Source: Phyllobacteriaceae bacterium (lineage in GTDB: Bacteria; Pseudomonadota; Alphaproteobacteria; Rhizobiales; Rhizobiaceae). From it: a stretch of DNA of 50,532 bases. Location of the stretch: assembly GCA_029279965.1 (NCBI GenBank), contig JAJUHJ010000007.1:1-50532 (forward strand). The letters are read 5' to 3'. The notes under the pieces are model-generated. The model had not been told where the DNA came from and made no database searches. It saw only the letters and a list, made by a program, of their open reading frames with translations. This document shows positions 27,867 to 35,612 of this stretch, in pieces (positions within the stretch are counted from its first letter, which is position 1; every line of letters starts with the position of its first letter). The translations under genes and the position numbers were made by a program.

Positions 27867-29120
27867 TCAGGCGCGGCCATGCGACTGACGGCTTTGCCGT
27901 GCCAGCGAATCCACGATTACCGCAATGGCGAGCACCGCACCCGTGATCATGTATCGCAGGGATGACGACAGGCTCAAAAGGGTAAGCCCGTTGGCGATCG
28001 ATTGAATGACGATGATGCCGAGCAAAGCCGACAACGCACTGCCGCGTCCGCCGAAAAGGCTGGTCCCGCCGATAACTGCGGCTGCAATAGCGTTGAGATT
28101 GACATCGCCCGTGCCCGCCTGCTGGCTCGCGGAGGCCAGACGGGCCGCCGAAAGAACGCCTCCGAGCGAAGCCAGCGTCGAACACAGGATGAAGGCGCTG
28201 AAGTAAATTTTGCGCACGCCGATGCCAGCCCGTCGCGCAGCCTCCGCATTGCCGCCGACGGCCCGCATCGAACGCCCCCACTGCGTGCGAAGGAAGGCAT
28301 AGTTCATAATCAGGACGAGGGTCACGAAGAGCGCGAACATCCACGGCACGCCCCTGCCAAGGTTAAGATAATAAACTGCGCCCTGGAGGCCGATGGTGAT
28401 CACTGCGACGCGCAGGAGGAGACCTGCCACCCCACCTGACGACAGCTTGGCTGCGCGACGCTGCTGGATGCGGCGCAGCCCCATTACGAGCATGACAAGG
28501 CCGGCGAGCGCCGCAACCAGATGGGACAGCCAGTCCGGCATGATCATGAGCTGGCCGAAGCGCACCATGGCCGAGCCGTATGGCAGATTGATCGAACCCG
28601 TGTTGCCGAGCAGGTAAAGCTGCAGGCCGAGAAGGCCGAGAAGGCCGGCCAGCGTCGACACGAAACTCGGCATGCCGAGGCGAGTCCGCAAAAGTGCATA
28701 GACAGCGCCCATTGTCGCGCCTGCGGCCAGTGCGCAGGCGATCGCGATGGGCAGCGGCACGCCCTGGTTGACCCACAAGACGCCGATCAGCGCAGATCCG
28801 ACGCCGCTCATCGAACCGACAGAGAGGTCGATTTCGCCGAGCATGAGCACGCACACGATACCAAGGGCGATAATGCCGATGGTGGAGCAATCGAAGAGCA
28901 GATTGACGAGGTTGTTGCTCGAAAGGAAAAGCGGATTGAGCGTCGTGAAAACGGTCCAGATGACGATCAAGCCAACGATGACCGGGAGAGAGCCCAGGTC
29001 ACCGGACCGAACCCGATCAAAAAACCCGCGAAGGGTGCCGGAAATGCCGCTGTCATCGCGCAAGCGCGCGTCACTGCGGTCGAGAAGCGTTGTCATCTCA
29101 GCAGTTTCGTTCTCGCTCAT
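27867..29120 (-). CDS. CUT2-family sugar ABC permease (ribose/xylose type)
   Basis: Inner-membrane permease, 417 aa, longer than E. coli RbsC and closer to XylH in size, with about ten hydrophobic segments. Seen: LNPLFLSSNNLVNLLFDCSTIGIIALGIVCVLMLGEIDLSVGS, the CUT2 signature (EIDLSVGS), the coupling segment GGNAEAARRAGIGVRKI, and AAVIGGTSLFGGRGS. By context it imports ribitol or a related pentitol. Its ATG overlaps the ATPase stop by 4 bp. Confidence 0.92.
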   Translation of the reverse strand: MSENETAEMTTLLDRSDARLRDDSGISGTLRGFFDRVRSGDLGSLPVIVGLIVIWTVFTTLNPLFLSSNNLVNLLFDCSTIGIIALGIVCVLMLGEIDLSVGSMSGVGSALIGVLWVNQGVPLPIAIACALAAGATMGAVYALLRTRLGMPSFVSTLAGLLGLLGLQLYLLGNTGSINLPYGSAMVRFGQLMIMPDWLSHLVAALAGLVMLVMGLRRIQQRRAAKLSSGGVAGLLLRVAVITIGLQGAVYYLNLGRGVPWMFALFVTLVLIMNYAFLRTQWGRSMRAVGGNAEAARRAGIGVRKIYFSAFILCSTLASLGGVLSAARLASASQQAGTGDVNLNAIAAAVIGGTSLFGGRGSALSALLGIIVIQSIANGLTLLSLSSSLRYMITGAVLAIAVIVDSLARQSRQSHGRA

Positions 29121-29935
29121 CGGGTATGTTCCTTCGCAGCCGCATCCACCGGCGATCGCTTGCCGGCCCGGCGAGTGACGGCATTGTCGACCGCGCCCGT
29201 GATCGCGCCCACCAGCTCTTCATTGGACGCATCGGGCGTGAAAATACCGTTGTTGCGCCCCAGGCGCAGGACAGCGATACGGTCGGCGACAGCGCGCACG
29301 TCTTCCATGTTATGACTTATCAGAATAACGCCGAGCCCTCGCTCGCGTACGCGTTCAACGAGGTTCAGGACCTCCGCAGTCTGCGCGACGCCAAGTGCCG
29401 CCGTCGGTTCATCCAGCATGATGACCTTGGGATCGAGCAACAGCGAGCGGGCGATCGCCACCGTCTGGCGCTGCCCCCCGGACAGGGACGCCACGACATC
29501 CCGCACGCTCGGTATTCTCGCCGAAAGCTCGTTAAGAAGCTTCCAGGCACGAACCTCCATTTCCACCTCGTCGAGGTGGAGCGGTCTGATCTCCTGGCCC
29601 AAGAAGATGTTTTCGACGACGTCGAGATTCTCGCAGAGTGCGAGATCCTGAAACACCGTCGCGATGCCGAGTTCCAGCGCCCGGCTGGGGCTGGAAAGGC
29701 TGACAGGCCGTCCTTCGAAGAAAATCTCGCCCGATGTCGGCTGGTGAACGCCGGCGAGAGCCTTGACGAGTGTCGACTTGCCGGCACCATTGTCGCCGAC
29801 AAGCGCGACGACCTCGCCGGCATAGACGTCGAGATCAATGTCGGTCAAAGCCGAGACGGCACCGAAGTTCTTGCACACGCCCCGCAGGCTGAGGATCGGT
29901 TCGCCCTTCGCGGTCGCGCTCGTGGCTTTGCTCAT
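29117..29935 (-). CDS. CUT2-family sugar ABC ATP-binding protein, single domain
   Basis: ATPase of 272 aa. Seen: Walker A GDNGAGKST, Q-loop in TVFQDLALCENLDVVENIFLG, signature SLSGGQRQTVAIARSL, Walker B VIMLDEPTAALG, and switch His in LISHNM. RbsA and XylG are usually tandem duplicated (about 500 aa); this is a single-domain form, as in the FrcA-type fructose transporter of rhizobia, so two copies should form the homodimer. AGGAAG precedes the start. It lies after a stem-loop that follows the binding-protein gene. Confidence 0.92.
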   Translation of the reverse strand: MSKATSATAKGEPILSLRGVCKNFGAVSALTDIDLDVYAGEVVALVGDNGAGKSTLVKALAGVHQPTSGEIFFEGRPVSLSSPSRALELGIATVFQDLALCENLDVVENIFLGQEIRPLHLDEVEMEVRAWKLLNELSARIPSVRDVVASLSGGQRQTVAIARSLLLDPKVIMLDEPTAALGVAQTAEVLNLVERVRERGLGVILISHNMEDVRAVADRIAVLRLGRNNGIFTPDASNEELVGAITGAVDNAVTRRAGKRSPVDAAAKEHTR

Positions 29936-29968
29936 CGCGGACTTCCTACAGGCTGACAGGTATGGAAA

Positions 29969-29999
29969 GGCCGCCCCGACGAATGAGGCCGGGGCGGCC
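29969..29999 (-). terminator. GC-rich stem-loop after the sugar-binding protein gene
   Basis: Perfect 10-bp inverted repeat GGCCGCCCCG/CGGGGCGGCC with an 11-nt loop, followed on the minus strand by TTTCC. It sits between the binding protein and the ATPase genes, where such structures commonly stabilise the upstream mRNA or partly terminate it, so that the binding protein is made in excess. Confidence 0.65.
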
Positions 30000-30007
30000 G
30001 GAAATGG

Positions 30008-31060
30008 TTACTCGATGCCGAGTTCAGCGCAGGCATCGGCATATTCACCGGTGCAGATTTCATCGGCGGAGGCGATCTCTTTGTCGAAAATCTCGGCCTT
30101 GATGTTCTCACGCGTGATCAGCATCGGCACGAAGAGCTCGGACGGCGTGTCGTACAGCGTCGTCTTCGGCTCTGGCGTTTCTCCGCTCAACATCTCCACC
30201 GCCACGCGAGCAGCCGCAGCCGCCACAATCTCGGATGGCTTAGAGATGGTGTTGTACTGATCGCCGGCAATGATCCGCTGAAGCGCGGCATTTGTCGCAT
30301 CGTTGCCGGTGACGGGCGGCAGCGGATCGACCCCTGCCGCCTTCAAGGCGGCAATTGCTCCACCTGCCGTTCCATCATTGGCGGCGACCACGCCCTTGAT
30401 CTCGTTGCCGAACCGCGTGATCTGCCCACTTACCCATTCCTGGGCCTCGGCGGGAATCCAGTCCGGAGTGTCGAACTCGGCCAAGGTGGTGTAGTCACTG
30501 CTGTCGAGGCCAGCATCGATGCCGTCCCGGATAAGCCCGGCAGCCGCGTCCGTCGGCGAACCATTGACCTGCAGGACACCTCCTTCATCGGTTGGAACAC
30601 CCGTCTCTTCCAGGTGTGCGACAAGACTGTCGGCGATGCTTTTGCCAATGGCCTCATTGTCGAAGGAAACGTAATAGTCTGCGGTCACGTCCGGGATCGG
30701 ACGATCATACGCAATGACCTTGACGTCCTGCGACTGTGCCAGCTGGACCAACGAAGCGGCAGCACTGGAATCGACAGGGTCGAGCACGATGACCTTGGCG
30801 CCCTGGGTAAGGGCCGAATTGAACTGCTGCTGCTGCAATGCGACGTCGGCGTTGGCGTTCTGGTAGATCAACGTGCAATCCGGGCAGAGCGTCTCCATCT
30901 CGGCCTGGAAGCCCGGCCAATCGTGCTCCTCGTACCGGGTGGAATTCTGGTCCGGCATCAGGAACGCAACGGTGCCGCTCGTCTGCGCAAGCGCGCTGCT
31001 TCCCATCAGTGTAGCGGTCAGGGACGCTGTTGCCAACGTCCGGATGGTGCTGTCAATCAT
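30008..31060 (-). CDS. CUT2-family sugar-binding protein
   Basis: Periplasmic binding protein of the ribose-binding type, 350 aa. Seen: a signal peptide ending GSSALA, then VAFLMPDQNSTRYEEHDWPGF, QGAKVIVLDPVDSSAAASLV, VIAYDRPIPD, VVAANDGTAGGAIAALKAAG and VTGNDATNAALQRI. It resembles XylF-like pentose binders; with ribitol dehydrogenase downstream, a pentitol ligand is inferred. Four Cys residues are present, two near the C-terminus (ICTGEYADAC), which could form a disulfide. GGAGG lies 6 bp before the start at 31060. The start overlaps the AraC gene by 8 bp. Confidence 0.9.
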   Translation of the reverse strand: MIDSTIRTLATASLTATLMGSSALAQTSGTVAFLMPDQNSTRYEEHDWPGFQAEMETLCPDCTLIYQNANADVALQQQQFNSALTQGAKVIVLDPVDSSAAASLVQLAQSQDVKVIAYDRPIPDVTADYYVSFDNEAIGKSIADSLVAHLEETGVPTDEGGVLQVNGSPTDAAAGLIRDGIDAGLDSSDYTTLAEFDTPDWIPAEAQEWVSGQITRFGNEIKGVVAANDGTAGGAIAALKAAGVDPLPPVTGNDATNAALQRIIAGDQYNTISKPSEIVAAAAARVAVEMLSGETPEPKTTLYDTPSELFVPMLITRENIKAEIFDKEIASADEICTGEYADACAELGIE

Positions 31061-32180
31061 TGTGTCCTCCACTTTGTTGTTTGACGTTTTGAGTGCCCCC
31101 AATGCCTGATCCGTCAGACATCATGGTGCTTCGCAGACGGGATCCCGCCTGCATCTGTTGAAAATCGGCAATCTGAGCGGCGCCGAAAACGACAGACCCC
31201 TGCCGGCCGGGGACCCGCTCCCCAACCCGCCGCCGCCGTGGCCTCGCCTGCGCCTCACCAGGCCCCTGCTTTTGCGAGCGCACGCCCTGCCGATCTTCCG
31301 CCGCATCGACGGAAGCAAGATTTTCCGCCAGCAGTGCGCGGAAATGCGAGGGCGTCATGCCCTTGTGCTGCAGGAACTGTCTGTTGAAGTTCGACAGATT
31401 GTTGAAACCCGACGCGTAGCACACATCGGTGATACGCATCTTCTGATCGCTCATCAGAAGCTGGCAGGCCAGGTTGATACGCAGTCGATTGACATACTGC
31501 ACAAGCCCGAATCCGGTGTGCCGGCGAAAGCTGCGCGAAAAGGCGCCGACGCTCAATCCGGCAATTGCGGCAATGTCTTTCTCGCCAAAAGGCTCTGTCA
31601 GGTTCTCATTGATATAGGCGAGCGCCTCATTCAGCCCCGCAGACATGAACCCGGACGGATCGGGCCTGTAGCTGGCGCTCGTCAAAAGGCGAATGTCGCG
31701 CGCCTGCGCAAGGGCGCCGATGACCGCCATAAACAGTTCAATGCGCTCGACGCCCTGGGCTTTGACGAGAGCAGCCAGAAGAGGGCCGATCTTCCCGGAC
31801 GTTTTCGCGTCGAAGAGTACACCGGCCCGGCTCTTGTCAAGAAGCTCCCGGACGGAGGCCAGCTCGGGGAAAAGAGCCATGGCGTTCGTGATAAAGCTTT
31901 CGGAGAACTGCAAAACCCGGCTGCGCAGCGGGATGTCAGCTCCGGGATCGGCGTCGCTTACCCAGTTGTGCGGCAGATTTGGACCGGTCAGCACCAAATT
32001 GCCCGGCTCGAAGGAGCCGATGAAATCCCCGACGAAATAGTTGCCGGACGTTTCCACCACATAGTGGATCTCATACTCCGGATGGAAATGCCATCGCACC
32101 GTGTGAAAGGGATAGCCATGCTCCCACACCTTGAATGACTCACTGCGCCCGATCTGGACGACTTCAAGATCCGGTTCCAC
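31053..32180 (-). CDS. AraC-family regulator with an unusual C-terminal tail
   Basis: Transcription regulator, 375 aa from the GTG at 32180. Seen: an N-terminal cupin-like sensing domain (WHFHPEYEIHYVVETSG), then two helix-turn-helix units (FGEKDIAAIAGLSVGAFSRS; ITDVCYASGFNNLSNFNRQF) ending MTPSHFRAL. A further 92-residue tail, rich in Arg, Gly and Gln (PRRRRVGERVPGRQG), runs into the binding-protein gene. AraC proteins usually stop soon after the HTH. I choose the GTG at 32180 because GGGAG lies 8 bp upstream; the ORF track GTG at 32216 lacks one. It probably controls the ribitol genes in response to a pentitol. Confidence 0.87.
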   Translation of the reverse strand: MEPDLEVVQIGRSESFKVWEHGYPFHTVRWHFHPEYEIHYVVETSGNYFVGDFIGSFEPGNLVLTGPNLPHNWVSDADPGADIPLRSRVLQFSESFITNAMALFPELASVRELLDKSRAGVLFDAKTSGKIGPLLAALVKAQGVERIELFMAVIGALAQARDIRLLTSASYRPDPSGFMSAGLNEALAYINENLTEPFGEKDIAAIAGLSVGAFSRSFRRHTGFGLVQYVNRLRINLACQLLMSDQKMRITDVCYASGFNNLSNFNRQFLQHKGMTPSHFRALLAENLASVDAAEDRQGVRSQKQGPGEAQARPRRRRVGERVPGRQGSVVFGAAQIADFQQMQAGSRLRSTMMSDGSGIGGTQNVKQQSGGHND

Positions 32181-32285
32181 GTTTCGTTCTCCCAAGGCGG
32201 CACGTCCGGGCACCACCTACCGAGAGAGTATACGCGCCAAGGCTATCGCGGCCACTACATTTGGCCCGACAATCTGATACTTTTT

Positions 32286-32309
32286 TGATCGATCAGCCAT
32301 CGCGATGGC
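32286..32309. promoter_or_regulatory. two abutting palindromes upstream of the AraC gene
   Basis: TGATCGATCA (32286-32295) and GCCATCGCGATGGC (32296-32309), each a perfect palindrome, lie end to end about 110-130 bp upstream of the AraC start, just past the Gfo/Idh gene. They could be operators or a transcript-end hairpin. No T tract follows on the minus strand. Confidence 0.4.
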
Positions 32310-32365
32310 ATCGCTCGTCGCGGCTTTCGTCTGCAGTTCATCGAAAGCAGGTCAGGAAAGAGTGC

Positions 32366-33352
32366 CTAAACCGGTTCCCAGCCATCATGGGTGGAAGCCC
32401 GGTAGATCGCGTCGATGACCTTCTGGTTCTTTACCGACTCCTCCAGCGTGAAGACGGGCGCATTTTCACCCTGCGCGGCTCGGGCGAAAGCTTCAGCCTG
32501 GCGGCGATACTGGCGCACGTCGCCATAGCGGAAACTGGTGGAACTGCCATGGTCGACATCATGGAGGACGAGACGATCGTCGCCATAGCCCCGCGAATTG
32601 AACGGTGTTTCGACTTCAATAAATCCCTTCTCGCCATGAAAGATCATGGTCTGGCGCGCTGCCATCTGCGTGGCGACATAAAAGCTGAGCTCGAAACCGC
32701 CGAAATCCGCCTTTGCGCTGGCATAGATGTCTGTGCCGAATGTCGGATCACGCTCGACCACCGCCTGGATCCGCGCCGGCTCGGCACCCGTAACGAAGCG
32801 GGTGGCAACCGTTGGATAGACGCCGATATCCGGTAGAGCGCCGCCGCCGAGCTCCGGCCTGTTGCGCATGTTTTCAGGATCAACATTATGGTACGAAAAA
32901 GCACCCTGCACATGGCGCAACCGGCCAATGGCCCCTTCAGCGATAAGCTCGCGCGCCTTCAGCCATTGCGGATGGTAGGTGACCATGAACGCTTCCGAAA
33001 TCAACACGCCATTGCGGTCACGCGCCTCGATGACCTGCTGGATGTCCTCGGCCTTCAGCGCCAGCGGCTTCTCCACGAGCACGTGCTTTCCCGCGTCCGC
33101 TGCCTTCACTGCCCATTCCACATGCTCCGAGGTCGGAAGCGGGATGTAGACTCCGTCCACTTCAGGGGATGCAAGGAGAGCTTCATAGGAGGAAAAACTG
33201 TGTGGAATGGCAAAACGATCTGCAACTGCCTTCGCACGCGCCTCGTCCCGGCTGGCTATGGCCGTGACGATGCCGTTCTCGGCATCGAGCAACTGCGGAA
33301 TGACCTGCTCGCGGCCGATTCTGGCCGTCGACAAAACACCCCAACGAAACAT
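32366..33352 (-). CDS. Gfo/Idh/MocA-family oxidoreductase
   Basis: NAD(P)-dependent sugar or polyol dehydrogenase, 328 aa. Seen: an N-terminal Rossmann fold ([18 protein letters not shown], a loose GxGxxG variant), [27 protein letters not shown] with the signature EKP, then the C-terminal substrate domain with [17 protein letters not shown], where D and Y/H-like catalytic positions occur. The substrate is unknown; by context a pentitol, its ketose or an inositol-like compound. Its SD and start codon lie in a perfect 11-bp hairpin, so translation is likely regulated. It heads the minus-strand ribitol cluster. Confidence 0.87.
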   Translation of the reverse strand: MFRWGVLSTARIGREQVIPQLLDAENGIVTAIASRDEARAKAVADRFAIPHSFSSYEALLASPEVDGVYIPLPTSEHVEWAVKAADAGKHVLVEKPLALKAEDIQQVIEARDRNGVLISEAFMVTYHPQWLKARELIAEGAIGRLRHVQGAFSYHNVDPENMRNRPELGGGALPDIGVYPTVATRFVTGAEPARIQAVVERDPTFGTDIYASAKADFGGFELSFYVATQMAARQTMIFHGEKGFIEVETPFNSRGYGDDRLVLHDVDHGSSTSFRYGDVRQYRRQAEAFARAAQGENAPVFTLEESVKNQKVIDAIYRASTHDGWEPV

Positions 33353-33380
33353 GGCGTCTCCTTATGACTGGAGACGCCAT
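33351..33380 (-). promoter_or_regulatory. perfect hairpin hiding the Gfo/Idh ribosome-binding site and start
   Basis: On the minus strand ATGGCGTCTCC, an 8-nt loop, then GGAGACGCCAT: 11 perfect base pairs. The 3' arm holds the SD (GGAG) and the first two bases of the start codon. It could also be read as a DNA operator. The 5' arm begins with another ATG in a different frame. Confidence 0.75.
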
Positions 33381-33494
33381 TCAACCTGTTGCACGACCGA
33401 AGCACAAGCTCGATCCGGAGTTCTCCAAAGGTGAAAGGTCGGCCGGTTGCCGCCCGCCATCAAGGTCCGGCACGCCGCGCGTGCCGAGCCCTCA

Positions 33495-33692
33495 TCAATT
33501 GCGCGACAGCCAGTCGTCTATTTCGCGCTCGGCCTCTTCCTGACCCTTGCCGTAGCGTTCCTGGATACGCCCAGCGAGCTCTCGCCGGTTTCCCTTGATG
33601 ACGGAGAGATCATCGTCGGTGAGCTTGCCCCATTGCTGCTGGGCTTTGCCCTTGAAACGCTCCCAATTTCCTTCGATCTGGTTCCAGTTCAT
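33495..33692 (-). CDS. CsbD-like stress protein
   Basis: Small soluble CsbD-family protein, 65 aa. Seen: MNWNQIEGNWERFKGKAQQQWGKLTDDDL, the family core, then GNRRELAGRIQERYGKGQEEAEREIDDW. CsbD was first known as a sigma-B-dependent stress protein in Bacillus, and homologues are typical general stress response genes in rhizobia; the molecular function is unknown. The ORF track joins it to 220 upstream codons from the antisense of the P450 gene. The true ATG at 33692 has AGGAG 7-8 bp before it. An EcfG-like promoter is upstream. Confidence 0.92.
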   Translation of the reverse strand: MNWNQIEGNWERFKGKAQQQWGKLTDDDLSVIKGNRRELAGRIQERYGKGQEEAEREIDDWLSRN

Positions 33693-33734
33693 GACACGCT
33701 CCTGTTTTTGCGGCCTTAACGGCCTTGTCATTGG

Positions 33735-33759
33735 AACGCCGGATGCGAAACGCGGTTCC
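33735..33759 (-). promoter_or_regulatory. EcfG-type general stress promoter (possibly two-faced)
   Basis: On the minus strand GGAAC (33755-33759), a 16-bp spacer and CGTT (33735-33738) match the alphaproteobacterial EcfG consensus GGAAC-N16/17-CGTT, about 43 bp before csbD. The same sequence read on the plus strand gives GGAAC-N16-GGTT, because TTGGAAC/GTTCCAA is an inverted repeat, so it may also drive the P450 gene. Confidence 0.7.
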
Positions 33760-33785
33760 AATGGCCACGGCAATTGATCGGACCC

Positions 33786-35207
33786 ATGCCGAGCCTTAAA
33801 TTCAGTCTTGATATGAGCAAAACGGCCACCGTGACTGACTTGACCCAAATATCTTTCCGCCCTCCGGCACCCAGTCCGCGGCAAAAGCCGCCCTCGACCC
33901 TGGAGATGATGCGGATCGTCTACAGGAACCCACTGGAGCTTTGGGGGGAGCCATCCTACAATGAACGCTGGATTTCCATTTCCGGCGGCATCGGCGGGCC
34001 GTTGCTTATCGCCAATGATCCGGGCCTCATCCGACATGTCCTCGTCGACAACGCGAAGAACTACAAGATGGCGCGTGTGCGCCAGAAGATCCTGCGGCCC
34101 ATCCTGCGCGACGGACTTCTGACCGCCGAAGGCGAAGTCTGGCGTCGCTCGCGCAAGGCGATGGCGCCGGTTTTCACACCCCGCCACATTGCCGGCTTCG
34201 CCCACCCCATGCTCACGCAGTCGACCGCCTTTGCCGCGCGATACGAAGAGGCGATCGGCGGCACGGTGGACGTGTCGCGCGATATGACCATGCTGACCTT
34301 CGACATCCTGGCGGAGACTCTGTTTTCCGGCGAGGTGGCCGGCGAGCCGAGTGGCTTCGCCCATCAGGTGGACCGCCTTTTCGAAACGATGGGGCGCGTC
34401 GATCCGCTCGATCTTCTCGCCGCCCCAGACTGGCTGCCGCGCATTACGCGCATCCTCGGGCGCAACTCCCTTGCGTTCTTTCGCGACATCGTCGCCCGCA
34501 CGATGAGCATGCGGAAAGAGAAGCTGGCGCAGGGCGGCGAAGTGCCGGAGGATTTCCTTACGTTGCTTCTGCGTGCCGAAGGTCCCGATGGGCTGTCACG
34601 CAGCGAGATCGAGGACAACATCATCACCTTTATCGGTGCCGGCCATGAGACAACGGCACGTGCGCTCGGCTGGACCATCTACTGCCTGGCAAACCTGCCG
34701 GGCGAGCGCGCGCGCATAGAGGCGGAGATCGATGCCGTAATTGCCGAGGAGTCCGACCCGGTGACGTGGCTCGATGCCATGCCCTTGACGCGCGCCGCCT
34801 TCGAGGAGGCATTGAGGCTCTATCCGCCCGCTCCCTCGATCAACCGCGAGGCGATCGAAAGCGATACATACGCCGATCTGCATATTCCCAAGGGGATGCA
34901 GGTGCTGGTCATGCCTTGGACCGTGCATCGTCACCGCAAACTCTGGGACGATCCCGAAGCATACCGGCCGTCTCGCTTCCATCCGGAACACCGGGAAAAA
35001 ATCGCCCGTTTCCAGTATCTTCCCTTCGGGGCTGGTCCGCGCGTGTGCATCGGCGCCACCTTCGCTATGCAGGAAGCGGTCATTGCGTTGGCTGTGCTCC
35101 TGTCTCGCTACCGCTTCGATCTCCTGCCTGAAACGAAACCTTGGCCGGTGCAAAAGCTCACCACGCAAGCGCAAGGCGGACTGCCGATGCGGGTGAGTCG
35201 GCGTTGA
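33786..35207 (+). CDS. cytochrome P450
   Basis: Soluble haem monooxygenase of about 473 aa. Seen: I-helix FIGAGHETTARAL with the oxygen-activating Thr, ExxR in FEEALRLYPPAP, and the haem ligand loop FGAGPRVCIG with Cys near residue 421. The length and HETTARAL form fit a bacterial CYP related to fatty-acid or alkane-type P450s; the substrate is unknown. No ferredoxin or reductase gene is adjacent, so its redox partner is elsewhere. It may share an EcfG promoter with csbD, implying a stress role. Start: ATG at 33786; ATG at 33813 is an alternative. The TTG at 33774 is rejected. Confidence 0.93.
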   Translation: MPSLKFSLDMSKTATVTDLTQISFRPPAPSPRQKPPSTLEMMRIVYRNPLELWGEPSYNERWISISGGIGGPLLIANDPGLIRHVLVDNAKNYKMARVRQKILRPILRDGLLTAEGEVWRRSRKAMAPVFTPRHIAGFAHPMLTQSTAFAARYEEAIGGTVDVSRDMTMLTFDILAETLFSGEVAGEPSGFAHQVDRLFETMGRVDPLDLLAAPDWLPRITRILGRNSLAFFRDIVARTMSMRKEKLAQGGEVPEDFLTLLLRAEGPDGLSRSEIEDNIITFIGAGHETTARALGWTIYCLANLPGERARIEAEIDAVIAEESDPVTWLDAMPLTRAAFEEALRLYPPAPSINREAIESDTYADLHIPKGMQVLVMPWTVHRHRKLWDDPEAYRPSRFHPEHREKIARFQYLPFGAGPRVCIGATFAMQEAVIALAVLLSRYRFDLLPETKPWPVQKLTTQAQGGLPMRVSRR

Positions 35208-35240
35208 TCGCAATCAGAATGGCAACCGGGCCAGTATCCA

Positions 35241-35612
35241 TCACGCCGAATAAATGTTCTCCACATGCACCGGCCAGCGGCCCGGCAGAATCGCGATCAG
35301 ATCGTAGCGCAGGCTCAGCCGCGCATGGTCCCGTCGCCGGGCAAGCCACAGGTCGGCGGCGGCGTCGATGCGGCGTTGCGCCAAAGGCCCCACTGCATTC
35401 ATCGCTTCCTCCAGCGTCGGGCGCGCTTTCACCTCGACAATGGCCACGAGGTTTCCCCTTTTGGCGATCAGGTCGATCTCGCCCAGTGGCGTGCGGAAAC
35501 GGCGAGCGAGGATGCGGTAGCCTTTGAGCGTGAGGGCAAGGGCTGCAAGCCATTCACCACGATGGCCCTTGCGATAGGCGCGACGGCGGCCAAGGCGCGC
35601 GTCAGCCGTCAT
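35241..35612 (-). CDS. yraN: YraN family protein (UPF0102)
   Basis: Predicted nuclease-fold protein of 123 aa, function unproven. Seen: [21 protein letters not shown] at the N-terminus and the PD-(D/E)xK-like core [22 protein letters not shown]. It overlaps the end of rsmI by 11 bp, the conserved rsmI-yraN pairing. It converges on the P450 gene with 33 bp between them. Confidence 0.93.
   Translation of the reverse strand: MTADARLGRRRAYRKGHRGEWLAALALTLKGYRILARRFRTPLGEIDLIAKRGNLVAIVEVKARPTLEEAMNAVGPLAQRRIDAAADLWLARRRDHARLSLRYDLIAILPGRWPVHVENIYSA

Noticed and set aside
31053-31330. frameshift in the AraC gene explaining its long tail
   Set aside because: The upstream domain is intact and the frame is continuous. 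I see no recognisable domain continuation in another frame, so a frameshift cannot be claimed without homologues.
33495-34364. 289-aa minus-strand ORF containing the CsbD protein
   Set aside because: Only the last 65 codons are a gene. The rest is antisense to the P450 gene, and a good SD marks the inner ATG.
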